Assembly: GCF_000711695.1 (NCBI RefSeq) | Contig: NW_013547001.1 | Coordinates: forward strand, 121,394-185,393 | From: Tilletiaria anomala UBC 951 | Lineage: Eukaryota; Basidiomycota; Exobasidiomycetes; Georgefischeriales; Tilletiariaceae | DNA length: 64,000 nucleotides | Reading direction: 5' to 3' | In this document: positions 44,901 to 55,278 of the stretch, one piece after another | Layout: the number at the start of each line of letters is the position of its first letter | Position numbering within the stretch: position 1 is the first letter of the stretch | Translations under genes and position numbers: made by a program | The notes under the pieces: model-generated | What the model was told of the DNA's origin: nothing | The model's input: the letters and a program-made list of their open reading frames with translations, nothing else | Databases searched by the model: none

Positions 44901-47133
44901 CCTCATCGAGATATGCGACCAACTCGTGAGTGTTCCAGTGAAGCCGGAGCGACGACTGCACTGACATGGCTGCACGGCAGGACACCATCCTCACCGAAGC
45001 GCCTGAAATGAAGCATCAATTCTTCGCCTCACATGGCGCTCTATCTCTGGTGCAGCTACTGGAGGCTATCAGATATCCAGAAGTCATCTGCCGGATCCTT
45101 GGTGTCCTCAATCTACTCATCTTTCAGGATCCCGAAGCTCAAGAAAATCTGTGCTTGATCGGAGCTATTCCAGTAGTGATGGCATTCACTTCCAAGAGGT
45201 TCAACCATGACGTCCGATTGGAGGCCGCGCACTTCGTCTACGCCATGTGCTCCACGTCCAGCCTCACGCTTCAGTTCGTGCTCAGCTGCCGCGGCCTGAA
45301 GACGCTGGTCAACCTCATCGACGAAGACTATAATGAGCAACGAGATCTCGTATGGCTCGGAGTCGGTTGCGTGAACAGCGTTTTGGAGTTGCAGGTGGGC
45401 TTTGGAAGGATCGAACAGAGCATGAGGACGTGACATTTAACATCTCATTTTCTTTGGGCATTGAAAGAGTCCCGCATCCAGAAATAACTTCTGTCGAATG
45501 TTGGCGCAGCAGGGCCTACTGGACCCGCTCAGTACGGCGTTGATCTCGGTCTCCGCGGACTCAGGGGACCAATATGCAAAACAGGCTCAAGTGCAGGCCC
45601 TGCAAACGTTCCTCATCTACTCTCAGTCTGACAGCTGGATGAAGCAGCAACTAGCATCACGGAGCGTCTTGCGTCGTAAGTTGAAAAATGGTTAGTAGGT
45701 GGGGTTGCTTCTAACGAGATAGGGCTATGACTGGCTTAGGTATCCTCAAATCGACTCAGTCCCTTGATTCGCTGTCGCTCGTGACCGCTGTTCGCATCAT
45801 CAAGAACTTATCGATGCATCCCCAGATCATGGACCAGCTGCAAAATTGCAACTCGATAGAGGTATTGACACGGATCCTGTCCGACCATCACGGGGGGCCT
45901 TGCGGAAATGTGAGACCCTTCAAATCTGTTCTTCTACGGTATTACCTGACCAGGAGGTGCAAATTTGCAGGAGATATCAAACCAAGTTCTGAATGCAATT
46001 TACAACTGTAAGCTGAAAGTCCCGCCGGTGTTATTGTCCACGTGTTCCACTAACATCGCCCCTGATGCGCAGTGTGCCGTCTAAGCAAGTCGCGCCAAGA
46101 GGAGGCAGCACAGGCCGGTATCATTCCACAGCTTCTGCGCGTCGCTCGTACAAATTCACCAATGAGGCAGTTCGCACTTCCGACACTGTGCGACTTTGCG
46201 CATGCCAGCAAGGCGACGAGGAAGATCTTTTGGCAGCATGATGGCCTGCGTTTTTACCTGCAGCTTCTCGAAGACGTATACTGGCAAGTTCCAGCGCTAG
46301 ACTCGGTTCTGGTCTGGCTGCAAGATGAGACTTCTCGGGTGGAGGGCGTGCTGCTGCAACCCACCTCGGTGGCGTCGTTGTCTAACTGTTTTAGCTCGTC
46401 CAAGGGTGTCTCGTTCGAGAACCTGCTGGAACCATTCGTAAAGATTTGCAGAATATCATCCGGAATTGCTGTCGCTCTGGCCAGATTCGCATCGTTCTTT
46501 CAGCGCATTGCAGACCGACTGCATCACAAGAAGGCCATCGTCCGGCTCAACCTGTTGCGAATCACCAAGATCTTGTGCGATGTTCATCCAGACAGGAGCG
46601 CGGTCCTTTCCAACGGCGGCCTCTCAGATGTGAGCCGAGACTGTTGCAAGCTAATTAGATCAGTCGACTGAATAAGGTCGCTTGCGTCCGTCCAGATCAT
46701 TAAAAGTCTCAGCAAAGAAGACAGTGCCGTGTTGGTACGCGAGCTTGCGAGAGATATCGTAACGACACCTGCAGCAGCGCCATCGCGCGGACTTCGGCCT
46801 CCTGAAAAGGGTGATGCGCAATCAAGACGTTCCATGAGCGAGACGTGTGCTGGCCCCGCAGTCGCTATCCACAATGGCGATGTGCATCTGCAACGAGTGA
46901 GCGGCAGCGGCAACGGCAACGGCGTGGTCCGACGACCTATACCAGATTGGGCGGCGGCTAGCACGCGAACAGCGGTGCTGCAGCAGTACTCTTCATCTTC
47001 TTCTGCTTCTGCAGTATCTCCGTCCTCGCCCTCACCGCGGCGCGTGCCGAGCTCGCAAGCACTGCTGGCTCCGCGCAGCTCTAGTCGACGGGCCCTGTAT
47101 GAAAGTCTACAAGAGCGAAACGACCCCGGGTAA
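41975..47133 (+). CDS. septation initiation network protein kinase, Cdc7/SepH type
   Basis: Model: join 41975-42520, 42594-42728, 42806-42835, 42900-42964, 43023-43455, 43528-44925, 44981-45394, 45468-45675, 45740-45909, 45971-46007, 46073-46629, 46696-47133; 1476 residues. An N-terminal Ser/Pro-rich tail of about 180 residues leads into a STE-type kinase domain. It has the glycine loop GRGAFGSVY (189-197), AVKQI with K211, IHRDIKGAN with D304, LADFGVATK with D322, and [10 protein letters not shown]. The long middle part is low complexity with repeated acidic motifs such as NWDDDFEDG and NYEDDFDDG. The C-terminal half has armadillo-like helices (for example [33 protein letters not shown]). 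The order kinase, linker, helical repeats matches fission yeast Cdc7, Aspergillus SepH and plant MAP3K-epsilon, which act at the spindle pole body to trigger septation. All twelve exons keep phase; the eighth uses a weaker acceptor. Confidence 0.88.
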
Positions 47134-47594
47134 TCCATGATATCGCCCCGCAACCCTTGCATACAGGGAAATCACATCAACGTTCTGCCGGCGTTTAGCT
47201 GTTGAAAAAGCCTGAACGTCCATTGTAGGGGAGAAGTGTAGATTAAGGATACAGAATATGGTAAAACTCGTGCCTAAAAGTACAATGGGTGGTTACGTCG
47301 AGCATGCGAGTGGCAAAATTGTCCGTGTATGCGGTGGAACATGATTTCCATCTGGAATGTTCATCGTCTATATCTCTCCAGTCGTATGCGGCATGGCACA
47401 GGTCGGTCTGATTGCAAAGGACCCGAGTGCTGCGCCTGAACTCAAGCGTGGTGCTCCCAGCTTGCGAGTGGAATCTCTTCGCCTTTGAGACTGATGCCAC
47501 CAGAAATTTGTGATGTTCAAACAGAAGCACCAGTATTAATGGATGTAAGCCAATGCCAATGATGCGAGGCGAGCTCTGATACTTGCCCAGGCAC
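47134..47594. other. convergent 3' spacer
   Basis: About 460 bp between the convergent kinase and tetraspan genes. If the GTAAGT at 47598 is used as a donor, a further coding exon of the tetraspan gene may lie in 47.2-47.45 kb (see that gene). Confidence 0.35.
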
Positions 47595-48279
47595 TTACGC
47601 TTTCCAGTCTCGTGCAGCATCCCTTTGTTGCTGTCCATATGATCGTTGCGCATAGCACATGTAGAACTATCGTTTGGTAGAACGAGCGGCACGTAGAGAG
47701 CAAAATTAGATCGTGTGTATACTTAAGAATGCATGGAAGAGCAGGTGGACCCACCTGTGTCAGGCCAATTAATGCGACGAGCAGCCCCATGAGGCCAACT
47801 TGGATCCAGATGAAGACGTTGCAGATGTCCCGACCGACATTGCCGACGGTACCAGATGGAGCGACGAGCTGCGCTGTTGACTCCGACTGGGGTGTCGCAC
47901 CAAAGCTGGCTACACACGAGTTGACCGTCTTGGTGTGTTGGACCGCGCCCACGGTGATGAACGTAGCAGATGCGGCGACGGTGGCGAGTGTGAGGATGAA
48001 GTTGATGCGAATGTAAGTGCGGTAAATTCCGGGTTTCTCCTTGGAGATGGCGATGAGGCCAAGGAGCTGCCATAAGAGGACAGCGATGCCGAGAATGCCT
48101 ACAATGAACTTGGACCATGTTGGCACGGCGCCCATGAGGGCGACAATCTGTGGCGGCACAAAGGCCAGGACGGCGATGGCGCCTCCGAGAAGGGCATTCT
48201 CGATGAGGATGAAGTAGGCGCCGATGTTGATGAGGGGTACTCCGCAGCAGCAGAACCTCATTCCACGGCGATGAACCAT
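47595..48279 (-). CDS. four-helix membrane protein, function unknown
   Basis: Model: complement join 47595-47666, 47755-48279; 198 residues. I do not recognise the family. The start is MVHRRGMRFCCCGVP, a basic-cysteine N-terminus that could be palmitoylated. Four hydrophobic spans follow: INIGAYFILIENALLGGAIA, FIVGILGIAVLLWQLLGLIA, INFILTLATVAASATFITVG and ICNVFIWIQVGLMGLLVALIGL. A loop with a NSC motif lies between the third and fourth, and the cytosolic tail ends FYMCYAQRSYGQQQ and beyond. The layout recalls MARVEL or tetraspan proteins of fungal plasma membranes. The stop follows directly at a GCG-TAA that overlaps an excellent GTAAGTG donor, so an alternative spliced tail is possible. The 3' end is therefore uncertain. 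Confidence 0.65.
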
Positions 48280-49059
48280 GGCGGAAGAGTAAATGCGTAG
48301 AATGGCTATGGCGGGTGGGTGATTGGTTGGTTGGTTGGTTGGTTGGTTCTTTCGTGAAGGGCTGCTAGGAATGTCGGGTGCAAAGAGGGGGCAGACAACC
48401 AGACTCTCGCGCGCCTGCACTGCGAGTGTCGGATTGCTTTCGAGGGAGGGGTAGAGGGGTGGTAGTGGAAGGTGGACGACGGTCAAGGGTTAGAACGAGC
48501 GGGATAGCCCGAGGAGACGAATGGGTTCGAGAAATGGTGGTCATTTCATTGTGGATGGCCAACGAACGTCTCTCAGTGCTGCCGCCCACGGGACCCAGAC
48601 ACAAAGAGAGAGGACGGCATTGAATTTGACTCTGACTCTCCCTGCACTCCACCCGAGTCTGCAGTCCACAACCTGCACCGCCTCGCCTCAGCCCTGGCGC
48701 CACACGGTCATCCGAGGGTCCACCAGACCGGGACTTTTATCACGTGACGTGCCAAGTTTCTTTCATTGCCGGGTTGGCTCTTTCCGAACAGAACTAACCA
48801 ACTCAAAGGTTCCCCACTCTAGCCGACGACATGATGCACGTGCATGTCTTCCACCATCAACCGATCTAGACCCCCCCCCCACTCACGCCATTCCATCCCG
48901 GTTCGTTCGGCTCACACACGTCGCGTCGTCGCGCTATCGTGTCAATTGTGTTGATCCACCGCGTTGCTGTGCTTACCAGCGAGTTTTCGACGACGCTACA
49001 ACAGAAGCAGCTGCAGCGATAATCAAGAGCTCGAACCTCCAGCAGAAGTATCAGTCATC
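48280..49059. promoter_or_regulatory. divergent promoter region with TTGG repeat and C-run
   Basis: About 780 bp between divergently read genes. It contains a tetranucleotide run of TTGG units at 48323-48348, close upstream of the tetraspan gene, and a run of ten C at 48871-48880 upstream of the BCL7-like gene. Both could vary in length between strains. Specific factor sites were not recognised. Confidence 0.35.
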
Positions 49060-50056
49060 ATGGCGTCGCGATGGGGCGGTCGCTTCGTACCCAACGCAGA
49101 GAATGAGCTGCGAAGGGCCATGAAGGAACCAGTAAAGTGAGTCAAGAGCCCAATCAAAGGCCCTGCCTATTCCTGCGGACGCGATGCTGGCGGAGAGACG
49201 CAATACATACCAGCGGCCAGTCACAAGCAAGTCAGATAGCTTCAGTTGGACTTGTCCCCCACAGCAGGTTGGACGTGTGCTGATCCGATCCAAAACTTAT
49301 CGTGGATGCCACTCGTATCACACCTATGTTGACAGCGTCTGGCGCAAAGAGTGGGTTCAGGTTTCACCGACGTCGACCTACTCGGTCCTCAAATGGGTCA
49401 AGACAGACCAAATCGTCGACTTCACGCTCGACGCCGAGGCTGAGCTCGAGGACGACGCGGGTCAACAAGAGCTCGACGAAGAAGCGCGAGAGGATGAAGG
49501 GGAAGAAGAGGAAGGAGTGGGGGAAGGAGCTGAAGCCGGAGAAGGCGAAGTGGAAGTGGAAGGTGCCACAGCAGCTTCTGTGTCGGAGGCAGCTCAAGCA
49601 CAAGCTGCGGAGGGTGTATCTCAAGCGCAGGAAGAGACCTCGGGAGCACCAACAGATGGCGTACAGCGGCAGCATCAACAGCAGCAAGGCAGGAAAGCGG
49701 AGAACACACTCTCTGCATCTACAAGCGAAGAGCAGCCGTCTCAGTCACATGTTGACCAGCTCGAGCTGGTCGCCGAAAAGGCCAACCTGCCCGCGTCGGA
49801 GACCGCAACCGATACGCAAATGCAGACCCAGACCCAGACTGCCGCAAGTCTACATCCACCAACAGAACCGTCGAGGGATTCTGCAGATGTGACAGCATCT
49901 ACAGCCGCAGCGGAAGCAGTAGCTAGCGGAAGCAATACTGAGTCTAACGCTGCCGAGAATGGTTGCTTGGGAGAACTCAAGACCGACGTCGAGATGGCCG
50001 AAGGCGACAGCGACGAGGCGCTCGTCCCTCCGCTGCAAGCAAGCGCACTGCTCTGA
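49060..50056 (+). CDS. BCL7-like chromatin protein
   Basis: Model: join 49060-49136, 49336-50056; 265 residues. After splicing, residues about 15-55 read NELRRAMKEPVNVWRKEWV and then QVSPTSTYSVLKWVK. The pattern Trp-x-Lys-x-Trp-Val-x-Val ... Thr-Ser-x4-Lys-Trp-Val is the hallmark of the BCL7 N-terminal domain, found in a small subunit of SWI/SNF (BAF) remodelling complexes. The rest is acidic and Gln/Ala/Glu-rich, as in animal BCL7 proteins. The start is at a clear ATG (MASRWGGRFV). The intron of 199 nt is longer than its neighbours, so a further small exon may hide in it, but the proposed join is in phase and completes the motif. The function is inferred from this short domain alone. Confidence 0.55.
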
Positions 50057-50178
50057 GGCATTCCAGCAGAATCATCGTTATCATCATCCACATCAGACGA
50101 TTGATGCGCACCGTGCTCTGCGTGCGCACAATCTGTTTCGATTGAAAAGCCGTGCTCCTGTACATGTATTCGACCGCC

Positions 50179-52922
50179 TCATGTAGCATATCCCAGCAGG
50201 CTTGCAAGCTCAGGTCCTACCATGCTATGGCCTCTTGGTAGTGCGCTGGCAATCTGGAAAAGAGGGATAAGCAGTGCGTCAGACGCTTGACCATCCCATG
50301 CGTCAAACATCCCGGTCTTCCGTCGGGCGACACTCACTTCGGCCGCCATCGTCTTTGCTTCCGCTTCAGACGCCCCGGATATCAATGCTGCGAAGATTTT
50401 GCTTATCCTCGAGTGTAGCATTTCCGCCATCAGCGGCTCTGCATTGCGGAGTCGAGACCCTAGCGTGCCAAAATTCTGCACAAACAATACCATGCACGCT
50501 TCCCAAATTTCTCGTCGGGCCTGTTCGGCTCGCCCTCCTTTGCCTTGCGCTGAGCTAGGCAAGACGCCTGTCTCGGTGACCGCTTGCAGCAGGCCATCTG
50601 TCCAGCGGATAAGTGGCCGAGCGAACGCGACGACGAGGGACTTGAGATTGGTCAGAGGTAGCGAGGTATTCACGTTAGCCCACTCTTCCGTAGCAGTCAA
50701 ACATCAAGTTTGAAAGAAGCCTTCGCTCTCACCTTAAACGTCGCGGAGCTTGTGTCCATCACCTCCGCGAGCTCCGTCACAAGGGAACCCACCGCCTTGC
50801 TCTGTCCGACACTCCAAGGATCGTACGCCCCACCTTCAGCCAGGCTGCGCAATGTCGTAGCAACCGAGTTTGTGATCATGTGGTCGAGAATTTCGTCGTC
50901 ACCGCTGATCGCATCCGGAATGCCCGCTCCAATCTCTTGAAATTCGTGCACGTGCATTTGCCAGGACAGCGCTTCCACCTGCAGTGGCACGAAGCCGCGG
51001 AGCGTCTTTCCTACGAGCTCCTTGCGAATCCAAAAGTCCCATATGCCTGCCAGCGCCAGACCGCCCCATGCCCCGCTGTAGTCTCCCGAAAACCTCTCCC
51101 GCCATTGCGCAAAGCGGGCGAGCACCGATCGCGGGTGCAGGGCACCTCCCTTGTCTGCGTCGCTACGGGCCGCAGGGTCTACGAATTCTGGCGCTTTGAC
51201 GTCATCAAAGAGATTGTTTAGGCGAGCGGATAGACGGGCCAAGCCCTCTTCCGCTTGTGGATCCAGCAAGCCGTCTGCGATCAGGCCGGCAACCGAGTCT
51301 ACGCGCCGCTGCTCGCGTACGCTACTTTCGGGACCGCCATCTTCAGCTGGACTGTAAGCACGTACGTCCGCCTCGTCGTCCGACCACACCGCCAAGCGCG
51401 GGATGCCTTGAAACAGCGACGAAAGGTCTTCCAGCTGGCGTGCTCGGAGTGTCTGTCGCTTATTGTTAATATCGCGCAGCAGATATGTGCGCTCATTCTC
51501 AATGGCTTCGAGTATTGGAGCCTGTTCGACAAAAGATGAACAGGGTAAATGGTTCACTGCGCAGACGTAGATAAATCAGAAAACAAGCACTCACCTTGTC
51601 ATCCAGGAAATCTGCAAGGGTTTCCGTGAACTCTTGAAATTCTCTGTACCAAGCCTCCTTCGCGTCCATCGCCTCGATAAGTCGGCGATTCTCAGCGGCG
51701 TCATTATCTAGACGCTGCTGAGATGCACGCGAGTCATCGATCAGACGTTGTCGATTGGCGATGATTTCCTCGAGGTCAGTTAGCACAGCTGAGATTCTGG
51801 CCGATGCAGCCGACAGATCCGGGATTGCAGCCACTTCTGGCACACGGGTAGCATAGTACTGGGAAAGCAAATAGAAGATAATGATTGGCAATGCTCCAAG
51901 CAGACTGGGACTCGAGTCGGCTTCAAATTCTCACCTGCTCATTTTCATCCATACGGACAGGGTTCTGCCACCGTGCAAGCTGCGCAGCTTCCCAATCCAT
52001 CTCTTCCCGGCGCTGTTCTTCCTCATCGGAATCCTCAGCGGCTCCTGCATCAATGTGTACACCCTCGAATGCTTCGCGCATCTTCTGTCGCCTTTCAACA
52101 TCGGCCTTCTTCCTGTCCTTCATGTTCAGGGCCAAACGTTCTTCGTCTACCGTGAAGCCCCCGAATTCATCTTCTCCACTTCCGACATCATCGTCCTCGC
52201 GCTTCAGTCTGCTCTGTGGATGCGCTCCATCTTGGGAAGAGCTTAAAGAGATAAAGTCGCGTGTGCTCGTCGAGGAAAGCTCCTGCGCAGCGCGCTGACG
52301 GCGTTGCTTTGCATTTTGCACCGCCAACTCACTAGGAATCATCGTCTGATTTGTTTGCAAGACCGGATCAGTCGGGACATCACGCGAGGCAATTACCCCA
52401 GTCACTTTCTTCTGGAAGTTAGGTGTAGAGGCTTTGAGGTCTGCCAACTGAGTTGCAGAGTATACCTGAGTGGCACCTTCAGATTCCGAGGTCTCAGTGT
52501 GGTACGAAAGGCCTTGCCGAGCAGCGAGGGCCAATTTCGATCGACGAATGGCAAAAACCTCGGGATCGCACTGTGAGCAACGAGTGTTTTTCAGCAGTAG
52601 CCTTTTATAGCTCATCAGAAGGTTAACTCACGGTGTGACTCGCTCCGATGGCATCACCATCAAAGCTGAGCGAAGTGACGCCTTTGTTCGTCTTGGAAGA
52701 TGCGCTCCCTACCGCAGCTTGTTTCGAGGATCCTTGCTCCCCTTTTTTCGATGTGCGCCGGATGATGACCCCTTGTTCGTTATCTGACGCTGCATCATCA
52801 ACCGTCGACTTTGCCGTACCTAATGTATCGCCCACCGTTGCAACCGTGGAACCAAGACTGGTGCTGCTTGCCGACAGCCCAGCAACGCCGCGCCTCTTTT
52901 TCTTGAAGCGCGGCGCCTGCAT
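50179..52922 (-). CDS. GCFC-family spliceosome factor (GCFC2 / PAXBP1 / ILP1-like)
   Basis: Model: complement join 50179-50253, 50338-50682, 50733-51521, 51595-51858, 51935-52570, 52632-52922; 799 residues. The N-terminus is basic (MQAPRFKKKRRG) followed by Ser/Thr-rich sequence. Exon 2 starts CDPEVFAIRRSKLALAARQ, a conserved stretch of the family, and later has an acidic/Glu-rich part with the EEMDWEAAQLARWQ segment. Exons 3-4 contain a long coiled coil (DLEEIIANRQRLIDDSR to DFLDDK and ERTYLLRDINNKRQTL). The C-terminal GCFC domain is helical, with WDFWIRKELVGKTLR, YDPWSVGQSKAVGSLV and WANVNTSLPLTNLKSLV. Family members act with the Prp43/Ntr complex in intron-lariat release. Introns are short, and the one at 50683-50732 uses a plain gaagag acceptor that is less certain. 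Confidence 0.75.
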
Positions 52923-53678
52923 TTTCACATATCTCTTTGTAGACAGCGCTGTTGTGCCAGCCAGCGGATGTGCAGTGACGATTGTGTATACGAAAAGGAG
53001 AGCCGGCTGTACTGGTATAATCTGCGCCCACTACCGTGTCAGAAAGCCTGCAACTGATTATTACAACTGACGAGAGGTTTGCGCAGTTTCTGAACCTTTG
53101 ACTCTTGGTTTTGGATAGCCACTTTTGATATTTCTCGTACGAAAGAAATGAGTGTGTGGAGAGTATGACTCTCGCGAGAAGCTCTTTATCAATCGCTCGC
53201 TCTACTGGGTAACAAGTTCTATACACCCATATATGTAACTAATGGTGACCAAGGAACGAGAGTACTGTAAACAGCCCAACACCATGTACACATCCGCCAG
53301 GGCTGCTCCCCCTCTGATCCCTCATGCTGGACTATGCGATTTGCAACTGTATGCTCATCGGGCTTGTATGATTCTAGCCACTCTCCTTTCGTTCGTAAAG
53401 GTCCTCTGTACATCTGGGGATTAGCCTACTGTGAGCGCTGACGGTCGCAACAAGAAATGGATTGTCCTATGTATGACTTGTAACCAGGTTCACTAGATTA
53501 GATTCGACTCCGGAATCACATCTTCAGATCTTGTTTTAATGTGCATCCGTTCCTACCAAAAGGTTGCCAGCTGAACCTCTCTTCGTGCCAGACTGGTTGT
53601 GTTCTTCAACCTCTTGCTCATTTGCACCTTGCAGTCGGCCACAGTTCTGAGTAGAACTCACTGTCCTTGTCTCACGCC
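52923..53678. other. intergenic region
   Basis: About 760 bp between divergently oriented genes. Only short frames occur and no motif was recognised. Confidence 0.35.
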
Positions 53679-55217
53679 ATGGGTAGCGCACCATCCAGTT
53701 TCGCCTCGGACCTCCACGCCTTCGTGTTGGAATCGGCCCTCCTCATCTTTCATGTGTTCATCCAACCGCTCCTCTTCCACCCGAGCTTCCGAGGTATCTC
53801 AGATCCTACATTCGGTAGAGATAGGCTCCCTTACTCATACACCGAGAAGCGACTTATTTACGAAAATCCAAAGGTGAAGGCCACGACCGAAAGAGTCATT
53901 CTCAGCAGAGAGGCATTGCGCAAAGGAAAAAGCTGGGATCGTCCTGGAACTGCGTGGGTCACTTATCATGTGTGGGAAATGCTTGAGGCGACTGATAGGG
54001 AACATCGTGAGTTTGCCATGTATAAAGCAGGCGTATCCCATTCCATCTGACCGTCGGAGTTCCCATGCAGTCAATGCGGACGTAATTCTTGTGAGTATTG
54101 ACAGCGTGTACCTGTGGGTCTGACGATCCATATCAATCTGACAAGTTCTTGCATCTCTGTTGCGTCTGGGTGAGGCTAGATTCACGGACTGAACGACTAT
54201 TCGGGAAAGCTAGCTCCGCATGGGTCTCGTTTCATGGAAGCAGGATTTCGTGTCATCGCAGTCGACTTGCCGGCCTTTGGTCGAAGCACTGGCCTTCATG
54301 CCTATTTACCGTCCATGCGTTTGCTCGTAGAGGCTTTGCGGGCTGTTATCTGTCAAATACAGGAAAACGACAAGGCATCCGGCAATGTTTGCACAAGAAA
54401 GGTTTTCCTCGAGGGCCACAGCATGTGGGTCTTCGATGACCCGATCACATCTCCTTTCGCTCACGTCATGCCTTTCATTTCACATCGCAGGGGAGCTTTC
54501 ACCGCTTTATACTACGCTGCACTGTACTCACCAGATCCTGCACACCGTATCAGTGACCAGGGGCAACGTCAAATCAGTGGCGTCGTAGTCGTTGCCCCGA
54601 TGATCGCCATCTCCCCTGAGTGTAAGTTTGCCCCCCTGTCAGCTCGAAGCGCTAGCGTATCATAATGACCTATTTTTCGATCAATAGCACGTCCTGGATA
54701 TGCGGTGGAACTTTTGGCGAAAGCTCTTGCGTTATTCGCCGGACGATTGCCGCTCGCAGCGGCGGTCCGCGGAAATGTCTCTGACGACCCCCGCGTGGAA
54801 AAAGAACACGAGCAAGACCCTCAAACGTACAAAGGAAAACTCAGGATTGCAACGGGGCTGTCGGTGTTGGCCGGCCTCATCGATCTAGAGCTTCATGCAT
54901 CCAAAATCACCGTTCCAGTTGCGATCCATCACGGTGACAGAGACAGAGCAACAAGTTACCGTGGGTCAGTGAAGTTCTTTGAAACAATCGGGTCCCAGGA
55001 GAAGAGTTTAAGGCTTTGGGAGGGGTATGAGCATGGTGAGCGCGGCCTGAAGATTGATCACACTGCACACGGCAACCTCATTCTACTCTTCTACTCTGCA
55101 GTCATGATGAAGTTCGTTCAAAGTGGCGGTGGTATGACTGACGAAGACAAGGCAAAGACGGCGGCAGTGCTTGAAGACATTACTGCATGGCTGGTGCGAC
55201 AGGCAAAGGCCCAGTAA
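53679..55217 (+). CDS. monoacylglycerol-lipase-like serine hydrolase (alpha/beta fold)
   Basis: Model: join 53679-54006, 54071-54090, 54180-54424, 54491-54621, 54688-55217; 417 residues. After splicing, the core reads ADVILIHGLNDYSG, GFRVIAVDLPAFGRSTG, the nucleophile elbow LEGHSMGAFTALYYA (Ser197 at the exon 3/4 junction), VVVVAPMIAISPE, and VPVAIHHGDRDRAT with Asp327. It ends with YEHGERG, His357. This is the Hydrolase_4 / monoglyceride lipase layout. The 20-nt second exon is needed for the strand before the oxyanion His-Gly. The first 60 residues have a hydrophobic stretch (HAFVLESALLIFHVFIQPLLF) that may be a membrane anchor. The substrate is not known; monoacylglycerol or another small ester is most likely. 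Confidence 0.85.
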
Positions 55218-55278
55218 CAATATATCATGAGACATTCATATGACGAGGCATATTTCTTTTTGACTGTTGCGCTCTGAC

